NCBI RefSeq assembly: GCF_034497705.1
Contig: NZ_JAXRUV010000011.1
Coordinates: 1-64,000, forward strand
Length of the DNA: 64,000 nt
Direction of reading: 5' to 3'
Origin: Marinococcus luteus_A
GTDB lineage: Bacteria; Bacillota; Bacilli; Bacillales; Marinococcaceae
Made by a program: the position numbers and the translations under genes. The notes beneath the pieces were generated by a model, which was given only the letters and a program-made list of their open reading frames with translations, was not told the origin of the DNA and did not search any database. Positions 50,594 through 58,817 of this stretch are shown one piece after another. The first letter of the stretch is position 1. Each line of letters starts with the position of its first letter.

Positions 50594-51550
50594 TTATATT
50601 TGAGGGGAAAGCGTAAATACGCCAAACCATCCATTTTCGTCCGTCCACCAGTCGTTGGTTTTCCAAAAAGATTGGCGGGCCAGGTTCATGAATTCCTCCG
50701 GAGTGAACTTCCGGCTGTTTTCTGTATGGATCGTCTCACCGGCACACATCGTAAACGTTTCCCCGCCAATCGAGAACAGGGAAGGCTTTTCGGCACGCAG
50801 ATGCATTTCGATCCGTCCGAGCCGTTCATTATAAAAAGCCTCATGTTGAAAGTGGCCGGTGTTGATGCCGGCATCAAGCTCCCGGTTCAGGCGGTGGAGC
50901 AGGTTCTTATTAAAGGAAGCGGTGATACCCGCTTCGTCGTTGTACGCCCGGTGAAGCACAACCGGATCCTTCTTCAAATCGACGCCGACCACTAGTCTGT
51001 CCTCGGACTTCATTTGAGAAGCGAGCTTCTGCAAAAATTCCGAAGCCTCCTTCGGATCCAGGTTTCCAATCGTAGAGCCGAGAAAAAAGACAGCGGAGGG
51101 CTGGTCTTTGCTGCTGTTTAAAAAAGACATCGTTTTTGTATAGTCCGCACATACGCCCGAGACCTGCATAGCCGGCACAGCTTCCTTGACATGGGCTGCG
51201 GTATCGTGCAGGGCACTAAGCGAAATATCGACGGGGGTATAGCTCACTGCCTCCGAAAGGAAAGGAAGCAGGCAGCGGATTTTGTCAAAGCTTCCGCTTC
51301 CAAGCTCAATAAGGGAGGAAGCTCCAATACTTTCAGCAATTTCTTCCCCATAGTCGGATAAAACAGATGCCTCGGTCCGGCTTACGTAATATTCCGGCAA
51401 CCGGGTGATTTCATTAAACAGCATGCTCCCCCGTTCATCGTAGAAATGTTTTGGTGGGATACTCTTAGGGTTGGCAGCCAGTCCGGTGCGAACGTCTTCA
51501 GCCAGTGATGAGAGCGAAGGCTTTAAATCCAATACAGTATAGTCAGCCAT
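50594..51550 (-). CDS. egtD: L-histidine N-alpha-methyltransferase EgtD
   Basis: Trimethylates histidine to hercynine with S-adenosylmethionine, the first step of ergothioneine synthesis. The 318 residues start PPKHFYDERGSMLFNEITRLPEYYVSRTEASVL at about 33-65, typical of EgtD, followed by the SAM site LIELGSGSFDKIRCLL and YTPVDISLSAL. The C-terminal SFFLGSTIGNLDP-like segment (VFFLGSTIGNLDP) and the ending FTLSP are conserved. ATG 51550 is two bases after the egtB stop, so the pair is cotranscribed. Only a weak GGGGTG ribosome site precedes it, suggesting coupling. Confidence 0.9.
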   Translation of the reverse strand: MADYTVLDLKPSLSSLAEDVRTGLAANPKSIPPKHFYDERGSMLFNEITRLPEYYVSRTEASVLSDYGEEIAESIGASSLIELGSGSFDKIRCLLPFLSEAVSYTPVDISLSALHDTAAHVKEAVPAMQVSGVCADYTKTMSFLNSSKDQPSAVFFLGSTIGNLDPKEASEFLQKLASQMKSEDRLVVGVDLKKDPVVLHRAYNDEAGITASFNKNLLHRLNRELDAGINTGHFQHEAFYNERLGRIEMHLRAEKPSLFSIGGETFTMCAGETIHTENSRKFTPEEFMNLARQSFWKTNDWWTDENGWFGVFTLSPQI

Positions 51551-51552
51551 GG

Positions 51553-52818
51553 CTATTTGTGCACCCCGTCCTTGGCAAGCCGCAGCCCGCTGAACTGCCA
51601 TCGTTTTTCCGGCGGGAAAAAGTTGCGGTAGGTGGAGCGTATGTGTGACTGCGGAGTCGCGCATGAACCGCCGCGCAGCACCATTTGGTTACTCATAAAT
51701 TTTGCATTGTATTCTCCCAAGGCCCCTTCCGGCGGACGGTTGCCTGGATACGGGGAATAAGGACTGCGTGTCCACTCCCACACGTCTCCGTATGCACCCG
51801 GAGTCGATTGGAGCGGCTGCGGGTGATAGCTTTCAGATTCAAGAAACGTACCGTCTGCTTCGGAGCTGCGGAAAGCATACTCCCATTCCTGTTCGGTAGG
51901 AAGGCGCGCTCCGGCCCAGCGGGCATAGGCATCTGCTTCGTAGTAGCTGATATGGGCAATAGGTTCATGAAGGCGCACTTCTTTCAGGCCGTTCATCGTA
52001 AAGTAGAACCAGATCCCCCCCTGCTTCTGCCAGTAGAGCGGTGCTTTCCAGTCGTGCTCCTGGACAATGCCCCAGCCTTCGGAAAGCCAAAGCTCAGGAT
52101 CTTCGTAGCCGCCGTCTTCAATAAAACGAATATATTCTTCGTTGGTCACTGGCCTTGAGGCGATAGAGAAGGCGTGCAGATAAAATTTATGCTTCGGCCG
52201 TTCGTTATCGAAGGAAAAATGCAGATTGTCCGTCCCGATAGTCGTTAGCTCGTCTTCATAGGCGTGCCATTCCAGCTTGGGAGTCCCGCCTTGTTCAGCA
52301 AAAGAATCATTTTCCAGGTAGGCAGGGTTAAGTGGATTCATCGAAAAGTTGAATTTTGTGTCGGTGACTAACAGCTCCTGGTGCTGCTGCTCGTGCTGCA
52401 GGCCAGTTTCCATTAATTCAGCGATCTCTTCATTCCAGGGGCCTTCCTGAAGAAAACGTTCCATGGCCGCTTCCACATGACGCCGGTATTCCATGGTGTC
52501 TTCGGTCGTCGGCCGGGAAATCAGTCCGCGGTACTGCTTTGGAAATGGTTTTCCCTGCGTTTCGTAATAGGAGTTGTACAAGCCGTTAGAGAATTTTGAA
52601 AATTCTTCGTAATCGTCAGCGTACGGCTTGAGAATGAACTGCTCAAAAAACCAGGTCGTGTGGGCCAGATGCCATTTCGCCGGACTGACGTCAGGATGCG
52701 CCTGAATCATAAAGTCTTCGGTGTACAACGGTTCGGTCAGCTTCATCGTCTGCTGACGCAGAGACTTAAAACGTTCGGTAAAGTCAGCTTTTGCGGCATT
52801 TGCCTTCGCCTGTACGAT
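51553..52818 (-). CDS. egtB: Hercynine oxygenase EgtB, apparently with an ATC start
   Basis: Iron enzyme that joins hercynine and a thiol (cysteine or gamma-glutamylcysteine) with oxygen to a sulfoxide, the central ergothioneine step. The DinB-like domain has KWHLAHTTWFFE and the HX3HXE motif QHEQQHQELL; the C-terminal FGE-sulfatase domain has RPVTNEEYIRFIEDGGY, ARLPTEQEWEYAFR, GDVWEWTRSPY and VLRGGSCATP. Homology (ERFKSLRQQTMKLTEPLYTEDFM) extends upstream of ATG 52746. The only ribosome site, AGGAGG at 52832-52827, lies eight bases before an in-frame ATC at 52818, giving 421 residues. Confidence 0.85.
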   Translation of the reverse strand: MVQAKANAAKADFTERFKSLRQQTMKLTEPLYTEDFMIQAHPDVSPAKWHLAHTTWFFEQFILKPYADDYEEFSKFSNGLYNSYYETQGKPFPKQYRGLISRPTTEDTMEYRRHVEAAMERFLQEGPWNEEIAELMETGLQHEQQHQELLVTDTKFNFSMNPLNPAYLENDSFAEQGGTPKLEWHAYEDELTTIGTDNLHFSFDNERPKHKFYLHAFSIASRPVTNEEYIRFIEDGGYEDPELWLSEGWGIVQEHDWKAPLYWQKQGGIWFYFTMNGLKEVRLHEPIAHISYYEADAYARWAGARLPTEQEWEYAFRSSEADGTFLESESYHPQPLQSTPGAYGDVWEWTRSPYSPYPGNRPPEGALGEYNAKFMSNQMVLRGGSCATPQSHIRSTYRNFFPPEKRWQFSGLRLAKDGVHK

Positions 52819-52832
52819 GGGGAATTCCTCCT
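52816..52832 (-). promoter_or_regulatory. Ribosome site and ATC start of egtB
   Basis: On the minus strand AGGAGG (52832-52827), AATTCCCC, ATC (52818-52816). No ATG, GTG or TTG is in frame between the upstream stop (52875-52873) and ATG 52746. Confidence 0.5.
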
Positions 52833-52968
52833 CAGATAAATAGAATGGTGCATAAGTACATGCACATGAAGATTAAATACCCGCTTCAAAACAGGGCAAA
52901 ACAAGGCGGAAAGACAGAAAAGCGAAAAAAGGAATGCCCGCGAAGGCATTCCATTAGGCTGATATTTT

Positions 52969-53856
52969 TTAGGCTTCTTTCTGAAGCTCTCTTCCGGTGT
53001 AGTGATAAACAAGTTCTTCGCTGATTTCCCGCAGCTTTCTTTGATTGGCTGTGGAATAGGAATCACTCGAAGAGCTCGTAATACCTTTTTTCGTGAAGTA
53101 TTTACCGGTTACCTGAGAGCCGCGGGCACCTGAAGCAAGCGACACTTCCAGGTCAGCTCCTTCTTCGGGGGAGTCGCCGAACATACTGGTGAATTTGTTA
53201 AGCCCCCGGTAAAAGGCATTTTTATTATTCAATCCGAACCCGGTGGAAATGTTGCCGGGGTGGAGAGCGTTCACTTTAATATTTTCATGGCGGAGCCTTT
53301 GGGACAGGTCATACGTATACAGCAGCAACGAAAGCTTTGCCAGACCATATTGCTTCAAACCGTTATACTTCTGCTCACCCTGCAGATTTTGAAAGTTCAT
53401 CCTGGATAAGGCATGGGCCGCAGAGGAAACATTTACAATCCGGCCGTCAGAGCTCTTACGGAGAAGAGGAAGGAGAAGTTCAGTAAGATAAAATACCCCG
53501 AGGTAATTCAGGGCAAAGGTGCGCTCAAGATGCTCCTCCGTCCAAACCCTGGAAGAGTAGACGGCTCCGGCATTATTAATCAGGGCGTCAAGCTGGCCGT
53601 AGTCCCGTGCCACTGTCTCTGCGAGTGTCTCAATTTCCCGAAGCAGAGAAAGGTCAGCCTGATAAAAATGAAGTTTCGTATTTCCGGTTTTCTGCTCCAA
53701 TTCTGTAATCAAATCTTCGCATTTCCATTCCTTGCGTCCCACCAGCAATAGGGTGTGCCCTTCAGCTGCCAGTTTTTCTGCGACGATTCTGCCGATGCCG
53801 TTAGTGGCACCGGTCAAAAGGATAGTTCTTTGATTTTCTACTTTGTTTTCCATCAA
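52969..53856 (-). CDS. Short-chain dehydrogenase/reductase
   Basis: A 295-residue SDR with retinol-dehydrogenase-like layout. The cofactor loop is LLTGATNGIGRIVAEKLA (13-30), LINNAGAVYSSR near 90, the Ser in IVNVSSAAHALS and the catalytic Tyr/Lys in KQYGLAKLSLLLY. ALHPGNISTGF follows. Substrate unknown. The ATG follows GGGAGGCCTTCATTG. It is the gene downstream of aconitase on the same strand but 75 bases away, with a weak hairpin between, so it may be independently transcribed. Confidence 0.85.
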   Translation of the reverse strand: MMENKVENQRTILLTGATNGIGRIVAEKLAAEGHTLLLVGRKEWKCEDLITELEQKTGNTKLHFYQADLSLLREIETLAETVARDYGQLDALINNAGAVYSSRVWTEEHLERTFALNYLGVFYLTELLLPLLRKSSDGRIVNVSSAAHALSRMNFQNLQGEQKYNGLKQYGLAKLSLLLYTYDLSQRLRHENIKVNALHPGNISTGFGLNNKNAFYRGLNKFTSMFGDSPEEGADLEVSLASGARGSQVTGKYFTKKGITSSSSDSYSTANQRKLREISEELVYHYTGRELQKEA

Positions 53857-53931
53857 TGAAGGCCTCCCTTAATCATCAAATATAAAGGAGCAGCGCTTCC
53901 TAAAAAAGAAGCGTCTGCCCCGCCGGTACTA

Positions 53932-55875
53932 TTATTGTTTTGCGCGTACCCAGTTGATCAAGCCGCCGCGGAGCATCATGTCAATTTGGCGCCTCGACAT
54001 TTCATGGCGCACGGTAATGGTTTCATTTTTGTTCTTAACAGTGGCTTCAAACGTGTTGTGATTTTGGATATTTTCACGCAGGTTCTCAAGCACAATAGTG
54101 TCACCGGCGTCGATTTTCATATAGTCTTCAGTGTCTTCAAACGTGATCGGAAGCACGCCGAAGTTCACCAGGTTCTGCCAGTGAATACGGGCAAAGTCCT
54201 GGACAAGGGCAACACGCAGGCCGAGGTAGCGGGGTGCAAGGGCTGCGTGCTCACGGCTTGAGCCCTGGCCGTAGTTGGATCCGCCGACAATAGCGTGACC
54301 GGTATCATCTTTAATTTCCATTGCCCGGTTGTAATAGTCTTCATCGGTAATTTCGAATGAAAACTTGCTGATTTCCGGCAGGTTACTGCGGTACGGAAGC
54401 ACGCGTGCTCCGCCGGCAAGAATCTCGTCGGTGGAGAAGTTGTCGCCAAGCTTCAGCAGTACTGGTACTTCGATGCGGTCCGGCAGCTCTTCCATTTCCG
54501 GAAGGGTAGCAATGTTCGGGCCTTTTTCAATTTTTATATTTTTTGCTTCTTCGTAAGGAAGCGGCTCCTGCAGCAGCCGGAAATCAACGGTTGGCTCATC
54601 AGGTTCGCCTACCTTAGGATAATCCATATCAAGAGTCCGCGGGTCAGTAATTTCACCGTAAAGCGCGGAAGCAGCAGCTATTTCAGGGCTGCACAGGAAT
54701 ACGCGGTCTTCCTTCGTACCCGAGCGTCCCGGGAAGTTCCGCGGAGTCGTCCGCAGGCTGTTTTTGTGGGTGGCAGGTGCCTGTCCCATACCGATACAGC
54801 CGTTACAGCCTGCCTGGTGCAGCCGTCCGCCAGCGCTCAGAAGATTGGCAATATGGCCGTTGGACACGAGGTCTGTCAGCATCTGCCGTGAAGATGGGTT
54901 AATGTCAAAGCTTACATTTTCATGCACATTTTTCCCTTTGACAATCTCAGAAGCAATCGCAAAGTCCCGGTATCCAGGGTTCGCGGATGAACCGATATAT
55001 GCCTGGAAAATAGGTTCGCCGGCGATTTCCCGCACCGGTACAACGTTGCCCGGGCTCGACGGTTTGGCAATCAGCGGCTCAAGAGAGGACAAATCGATTT
55101 CTTCATCGATGTCATACTGGGCACCGCGGTCAGCTTTCAACTCGTGCCATTCGTCCTCGCGGTTCTGGCTTGCCATGAAACGCTTCACTTCATCGTCCGA
55201 TGGAAATACGCTTGCGGTGGCACCGAGCTCGGCTCCCATGTTCGCGATGACGTGACGATCCATAGCGCTCAGGTCTTCAAGGCCTGGTCCGTAGTATTCA
55301 ATGATTTTGTTAGCGCCGGCTTTTACGTCATGGCGGCGTAGAAGTTCAAGAATAACGTCCTTGGCGCTGACCCAGTCCGGCAGCTTGCCGGTAAGCTTTA
55401 CTCCCCAAACCTGGGGCATTTTAACAAAGAATGGCTCTCCAGCTATGGCCATCGTTACTTCGATGCCGCCTGCTCCCATGGCAAGCATCCCCATACAGCC
55501 GTTGGCACAAGTATGGGAGTCCGACCCGAGAAGGGTGCGGCCGGGACGGGCAAGGCGCTGCATGTGTACTGGGTGGCTGACGCCGTTACCCGGGCGGCTG
55601 AAATACATGCCGAAGCGTTTTGCTGCTGTTTGAAGAAACAGGTGATCATCCGGGTTTTTGTTATCCTCCTGAATGATATTGTGGTCTACGTACTGGGCGG
55701 AAGCTTCTGTCTGAGCCCGTTCAACCCCCATTGCTTCAAGCTCAAGCATCACCATTGTTCCTGTGGCATCCTGGGTGAGTGTCTGGTCGATTTTCATCCC
55801 AATCTCTTCGCCTGGAGTCATCTCTCCCGAGACGAGGTGCTCTTCAATTAACTTTTGTGCGACGTTTCGTGCCAT
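53932..55875 (-). CDS. Aconitate hydratase, short (Aquifex-type)
   Basis: Interconverts citrate and isocitrate through a 4Fe-4S cluster. The 647 residues are shorter than the 900-residue CitB/AcnA of most bacilli and match the Aquifex-type putative aconitases. The large domain has LGSDSHTCANGCMGMLAMGAGGIEV (about 114-138) and cluster cysteines in HQAGCNGCIGMGQAP (about 355-369). The swivel domain has GSNYGQGSSREHAALAPRYLG with the active Ser and Arg. ATG follows GAAGGAGGACGCCATTT. Whether it is the main TCA enzyme or specialised, for example for methylcitrate, cannot be told. Confidence 0.85.
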   Translation of the reverse strand: MARNVAQKLIEEHLVSGEMTPGEEIGMKIDQTLTQDATGTMVMLELEAMGVERAQTEASAQYVDHNIIQEDNKNPDDHLFLQTAAKRFGMYFSRPGNGVSHPVHMQRLARPGRTLLGSDSHTCANGCMGMLAMGAGGIEVTMAIAGEPFFVKMPQVWGVKLTGKLPDWVSAKDVILELLRRHDVKAGANKIIEYYGPGLEDLSAMDRHVIANMGAELGATASVFPSDDEVKRFMASQNREDEWHELKADRGAQYDIDEEIDLSSLEPLIAKPSSPGNVVPVREIAGEPIFQAYIGSSANPGYRDFAIASEIVKGKNVHENVSFDINPSSRQMLTDLVSNGHIANLLSAGGRLHQAGCNGCIGMGQAPATHKNSLRTTPRNFPGRSGTKEDRVFLCSPEIAAASALYGEITDPRTLDMDYPKVGEPDEPTVDFRLLQEPLPYEEAKNIKIEKGPNIATLPEMEELPDRIEVPVLLKLGDNFSTDEILAGGARVLPYRSNLPEISKFSFEITDEDYYNRAMEIKDDTGHAIVGGSNYGQGSSREHAALAPRYLGLRVALVQDFARIHWQNLVNFGVLPITFEDTEDYMKIDAGDTIVLENLRENIQNHNTFEATVKNKNETITVRHEMSRRQIDMMLRGGLINWVRAKQ

Positions 55876-56104
55876 AAATGGCGTCCTCCTTCGTCAGAAT
55901 TCCAATTGTGTTAATTCTTTCTGAATGAAAACATGCTCTTAATATTTATACCTGCTTAGAAAAACTTGTAAACATACGAGGGATCTTTCTTTTCGTGTAA
56001 ATTTTAATGTGTGATAATATAAATAAGGATGAAACCATCCGGGGTACACCTGCGTATAAATACTTGTGTAAAAGAAAATGAACAGGAAAAAAGGAGAGAA
56101 AGCC

Positions 56105-57004
56105 ATGGGTAAAAGAATCATGCTGTTTCTGTTAACGAACATGATGGTGTTGTTAACAATTGTCGTCGTGTTTTCAATACTAAGTTTGTTTGGTGTTAAC
56201 CTGGGTGCTTATGACTACGGGGCCGGGACGCTCAATTTGGTGCCGCTGTTAATTATCAGTGCCGTTATCGGCTTTGCCGGAGCATTTATTTCACTGGCTA
56301 TGTCGAGATTCATAGCGAAAAAAGCGATGAACGTCAAAGTGATTGACCCGGATAATCCGGGAAGCCAGGCTGAAAAAATGGTAGTTGAAAAAGTTCACCG
56401 TCTCTGCCGGCGCGCAGGGCTCACTCATATGCCGGAGGTTGGGATTTACCAGTCCTCTGAAGTGAACGCTTTTGCGACGGGGCCGACCAAAAAAAGATCG
56501 CTTGTGTCCGTTTCAACCGGTCTGCTTCAATCGATGGACGATGATGCTGTTGAAGGCGTTATCGCCCATGAGGTTGCCCACGTGGCAAATGGCGATATGA
56601 TCACTATGACACTGCTGCAGGGAATCGTGAACACGTTCGTGGTGTTCCTGGCACGGGTCGTAGCCTTTGCAGTATCGAGATTCGTAAACGAAAATATGCG
56701 CCCGATTATTCACTTTCTGGCGATTATTGTATTTCAAATCCTCTTTTCGATTCTCGGAAGCATTGTCGTGGCTGCCTACTCCCGTTACCGTGAGTATCAC
56801 GCCGACCGCGGCGGGGCAGACCTTGCTGGAAAAGACAAGATGGCCCATGCTCTCCGCTCGCTGCAAAATTATGTGGACCGGGTAGATACGGAACAGTCCT
56901 CCATGCAGACGCTGAAAATTAATAACAAGCCGTCGGCAGCTGCGATGCTCTTTTCGTCGCACCCGCCGCTTGAAGACCGGATCCGCCGTTTAGAACAAAG
57001 CTGA
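56105..57004 (+). CDS. htpX: Membrane zinc metalloprotease HtpX
   Basis: Quality-control protease of the cytoplasmic membrane, family M48B, 299 residues. Two helices at about 4-24 and 38-62 precede the active site HEVAH in VEGVIAHEVAHVANGDMI (about 155-172). Two further helices and the third zinc ligand region YREYHADRGGADLAG follow. ATG 56105 lies behind AAAGGAGAGAAAGCC. It is monocistronic, divergent from aconitase and followed by a terminator. Confidence 0.93.
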   Translation: MGKRIMLFLLTNMMVLLTIVVVFSILSLFGVNLGAYDYGAGTLNLVPLLIISAVIGFAGAFISLAMSRFIAKKAMNVKVIDPDNPGSQAEKMVVEKVHRLCRRAGLTHMPEVGIYQSSEVNAFATGPTKKRSLVSVSTGLLQSMDDDAVEGVIAHEVAHVANGDMITMTLLQGIVNTFVVFLARVVAFAVSRFVNENMRPIIHFLAIIVFQILFSILGSIVVAAYSRYREYHADRGGADLAGKDKMAHALRSLQNYVDRVDTEQSSMQTLKINNKPSAAAMLFSSHPPLEDRIRRLEQS

Positions 57005-57018
57005 ATATATGCACCTTC

Positions 57019-57049
57019 CCCGGATGCGCCTGCCGCGTCCGGGTTTTTT
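57019..57049 (+). terminator. Terminator of htpX
   Basis: CCCGGA/TCCGGG with an inner GCG/CGC stem, followed by six T. Confidence 0.75.
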
Positions 57050-57135
57050 GTACCAGGTGGAAGGATAGAGAGGTAGATATTTCCCGGGAAATATAAAATT
57101 GACACAAAAACGTAAATGATATGGTTCGAATTTGG

Positions 57136-57155
57136 CTTTATATCATGATATAAAG
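57136..57155. promoter_or_regulatory. Perfect 20-base palindrome upstream of the CopC-like gene
   Basis: CTTTATATCATGATATAAAG is an exact palindrome ending 35 bases before the start codon. Its size and place suggest a dimeric regulator's operator; it fits no box I know exactly. Confidence 0.4.
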
Positions 57156-57190
57156 AATAGAGTGATTTATTTATTGAAAGGAGAAGTCCT

Positions 57191-57754
57191 ATGAAATATC
57201 GAATTTTTGGTCTTCTCGCGGTTTTATTTTTCATCGCTTCCCCTTACCAGGCGGTTGCAGCGCCCGTACTGGAATCCTCGAGTCCGGAAGATGGAGATTC
57301 TTTGTTGGAAGTACCCGAGCGAGTGGAACTCAACTTTGATACAGAGATTGACCGTGTAGAAGATATGTATCTGCTTGTAGAAACCGGCGATGAAATTGAT
57401 ATAGAAGAACCATCGATCAGTGAAGACGGAACGACAGTCTCTGCAGAAATCGAAAGCATTCTGGAAAATGGAAACTATATATTGAATTACACTGTAACGG
57501 ATACGGAAGGGGAGTCTGAGCAGCAGGGCATTAATTTCAGTATTAACAGTAATTCTTCTTTAGAAGAAAGACAGGATAACCTGGAAGAACGTACAGGTGA
57601 AAGTGCCCTCACAGAGGCTGAACAGGAGGAAGAGCAGGAAGCAGAAGAAGCAGGCCCGAATATCCCCGGCATGGTGATTATGGGGACGCTTGGTCTGACA
57701 GTCGTTTCCGCGTTCACTATCATTTTATGGAAAAACAGAGAGCGTAAAAAGTAA
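57191..57754 (+). CDS. CopC-like domain protein with C-terminal membrane anchor
   Basis: A 187-residue exported protein. Signal peptide 1-23 (cleavage after AVA), a CopC-type beta-sandwich (APVLESSSPEDGDSLLEVPERVELNFDTEID, later ENGNYILNYTVTDTEGESEQQGINFSI), an acidic Glu-rich linker at about 127-154 and a single transmembrane helix at 157-180 with a KNRERKK tail. The order matches YobA/CopC-YcnJ-type surface proteins. There is no histidine and no cysteine in the whole protein, so the classical copper ligands are missing. ATG follows AAAGGAGAAGTCCT. Confidence 0.72.
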   Translation: MKYRIFGLLAVLFFIASPYQAVAAPVLESSSPEDGDSLLEVPERVELNFDTEIDRVEDMYLLVETGDEIDIEEPSISEDGTTVSAEIESILENGNYILNYTVTDTEGESEQQGINFSINSNSSLEERQDNLEERTGESALTEAEQEEEQEAEEAGPNIPGMVIMGTLGLTVVSAFTIILWKNRERKK

Positions 57755-57760
57755 TAGCGG

Positions 57761-57793
57761 ACAGCTTCGACACCCTTCGAAGCTGTTTTTTTG
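57761..57793 (+). terminator. Terminator of the CopC-like gene
   Basis: ACAGCTTCGA (57761-57770) and TCGAAGCTGT (57777-57786) pair exactly, followed by seven T. Confidence 0.78.
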
Positions 57794-57885
57794 TTTGTGC
57801 ATGGAAAAATCCAATGACTTCAGCCGTTCTTGTTTGGCAGGGAGACACCTTTGTCCGCTATAATAGACGGGGAGAGAGGACGGAG

Positions 57886-58800
57886 ATGCAGATGAGAGAG
57901 CAGCAGACAGGCATTGCAGCAGGAGTGGCGGCTTATGTACTTTGGGGATTTCTTCCGCTTTACTGGAAGCTTTTTAACGATGTTCCGGCGATCGATGTGC
58001 TTGCCCACCGGGTGATTTGGTCGTTTTTGTTCATGGCTGTACTTATTGTGCTGATTGGGGGCTATAAAGGAGTATGGAATGAAATAACGCATGCTTTTCA
58101 TTCCGTGAAAACGACGGCGGCGATTACCGGCGCCGCTTTATTGATTACCATCAACTGGTTCACCTTTATCTTTGCGGTAAACGGGGACCACGTGATCCAG
58201 GCGAGTCTGGGCTACTATATTAATCCGCTTGTGAACGTAGCTCTGGCCACGGTGTTTTTAAAAGAGCGGCTGGCACGCATGGAAATAGCTGCGGTAGTGC
58301 TCGCATTTATCGGCGTATTCGTGCTGACGATTTCCTACGGGCAGTTTCCGTGGGCTTCGATTATCCTGGCATTATCCTTTGGGTGCTATGGTATTATTAA
58401 AAAAACTGTAGCGCTCGGCGCATGGGCAGGTTTGACACTGGAATCGTTTCTGGCAGCTCCATTTGCCCTGATTTTTTTAATGTTCTTTTCGGGCGAAACG
58501 GCTTCCACCTATGATTCGGGCACGTGGACACTGCTCTTCGGGGCGGGGGCAGCTACAGCCGTTCCATTGCTGCTGTTTGCCTCAGGGGCACGAAAGATCA
58601 GCTATTCTCTGCTTGGCTTTCTGCAATACATTGCGCCGACGATTATGCTCGGGCTGGGTGTTTTTTTATTTAGGGAGCCTTTTTCCTTCCAGCAGTTCAC
58701 GGCATTTTTAATTGTTTGGGCGGGACTTACGCTGTTTACCGTTTCCCGGACACGTATTCATATGCAGAGAAAGAAAACAGAAGCAGCTATAAATAATTGA
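57886..58800 (+). CDS. rarD: EamA family transporter RarD
   Basis: A ten-helix inner-membrane protein of the drug/metabolite transporter superfamily, about 304 residues. RarD features are GIAAGVAAYVLWGFLPLYWKLF at the start, LAHRVIWSFLF, NWFTFIFAVNGDHVIQASLGYYINPLVNV and the ending LQYIAPTIMLGLGVFLFREPF. The substrate is not known; some members are linked to chloramphenicol resistance. ATG 57886 is six bases after AGAGG; ATG 57892 is an alternative. A TATAAT at 57859 with a weak -35 is the likely promoter. It ends within the run into moeB. Confidence 0.85.
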   Translation: MQMREQQTGIAAGVAAYVLWGFLPLYWKLFNDVPAIDVLAHRVIWSFLFMAVLIVLIGGYKGVWNEITHAFHSVKTTAAITGAALLITINWFTFIFAVNGDHVIQASLGYYINPLVNVALATVFLKERLARMEIAAVVLAFIGVFVLTISYGQFPWASIILALSFGCYGIIKKTVALGAWAGLTLESFLAAPFALIFLMFFSGETASTYDSGTWTLLFGAGAATAVPLLLFASGARKISYSLLGFLQYIAPTIMLGLGVFLFREPFSFQQFTAFLIVWAGLTLFTVSRTRIHMQRKKTEAAINN

Positions 58801-58817
58801 AGAAAAGGAGAGAAAGC

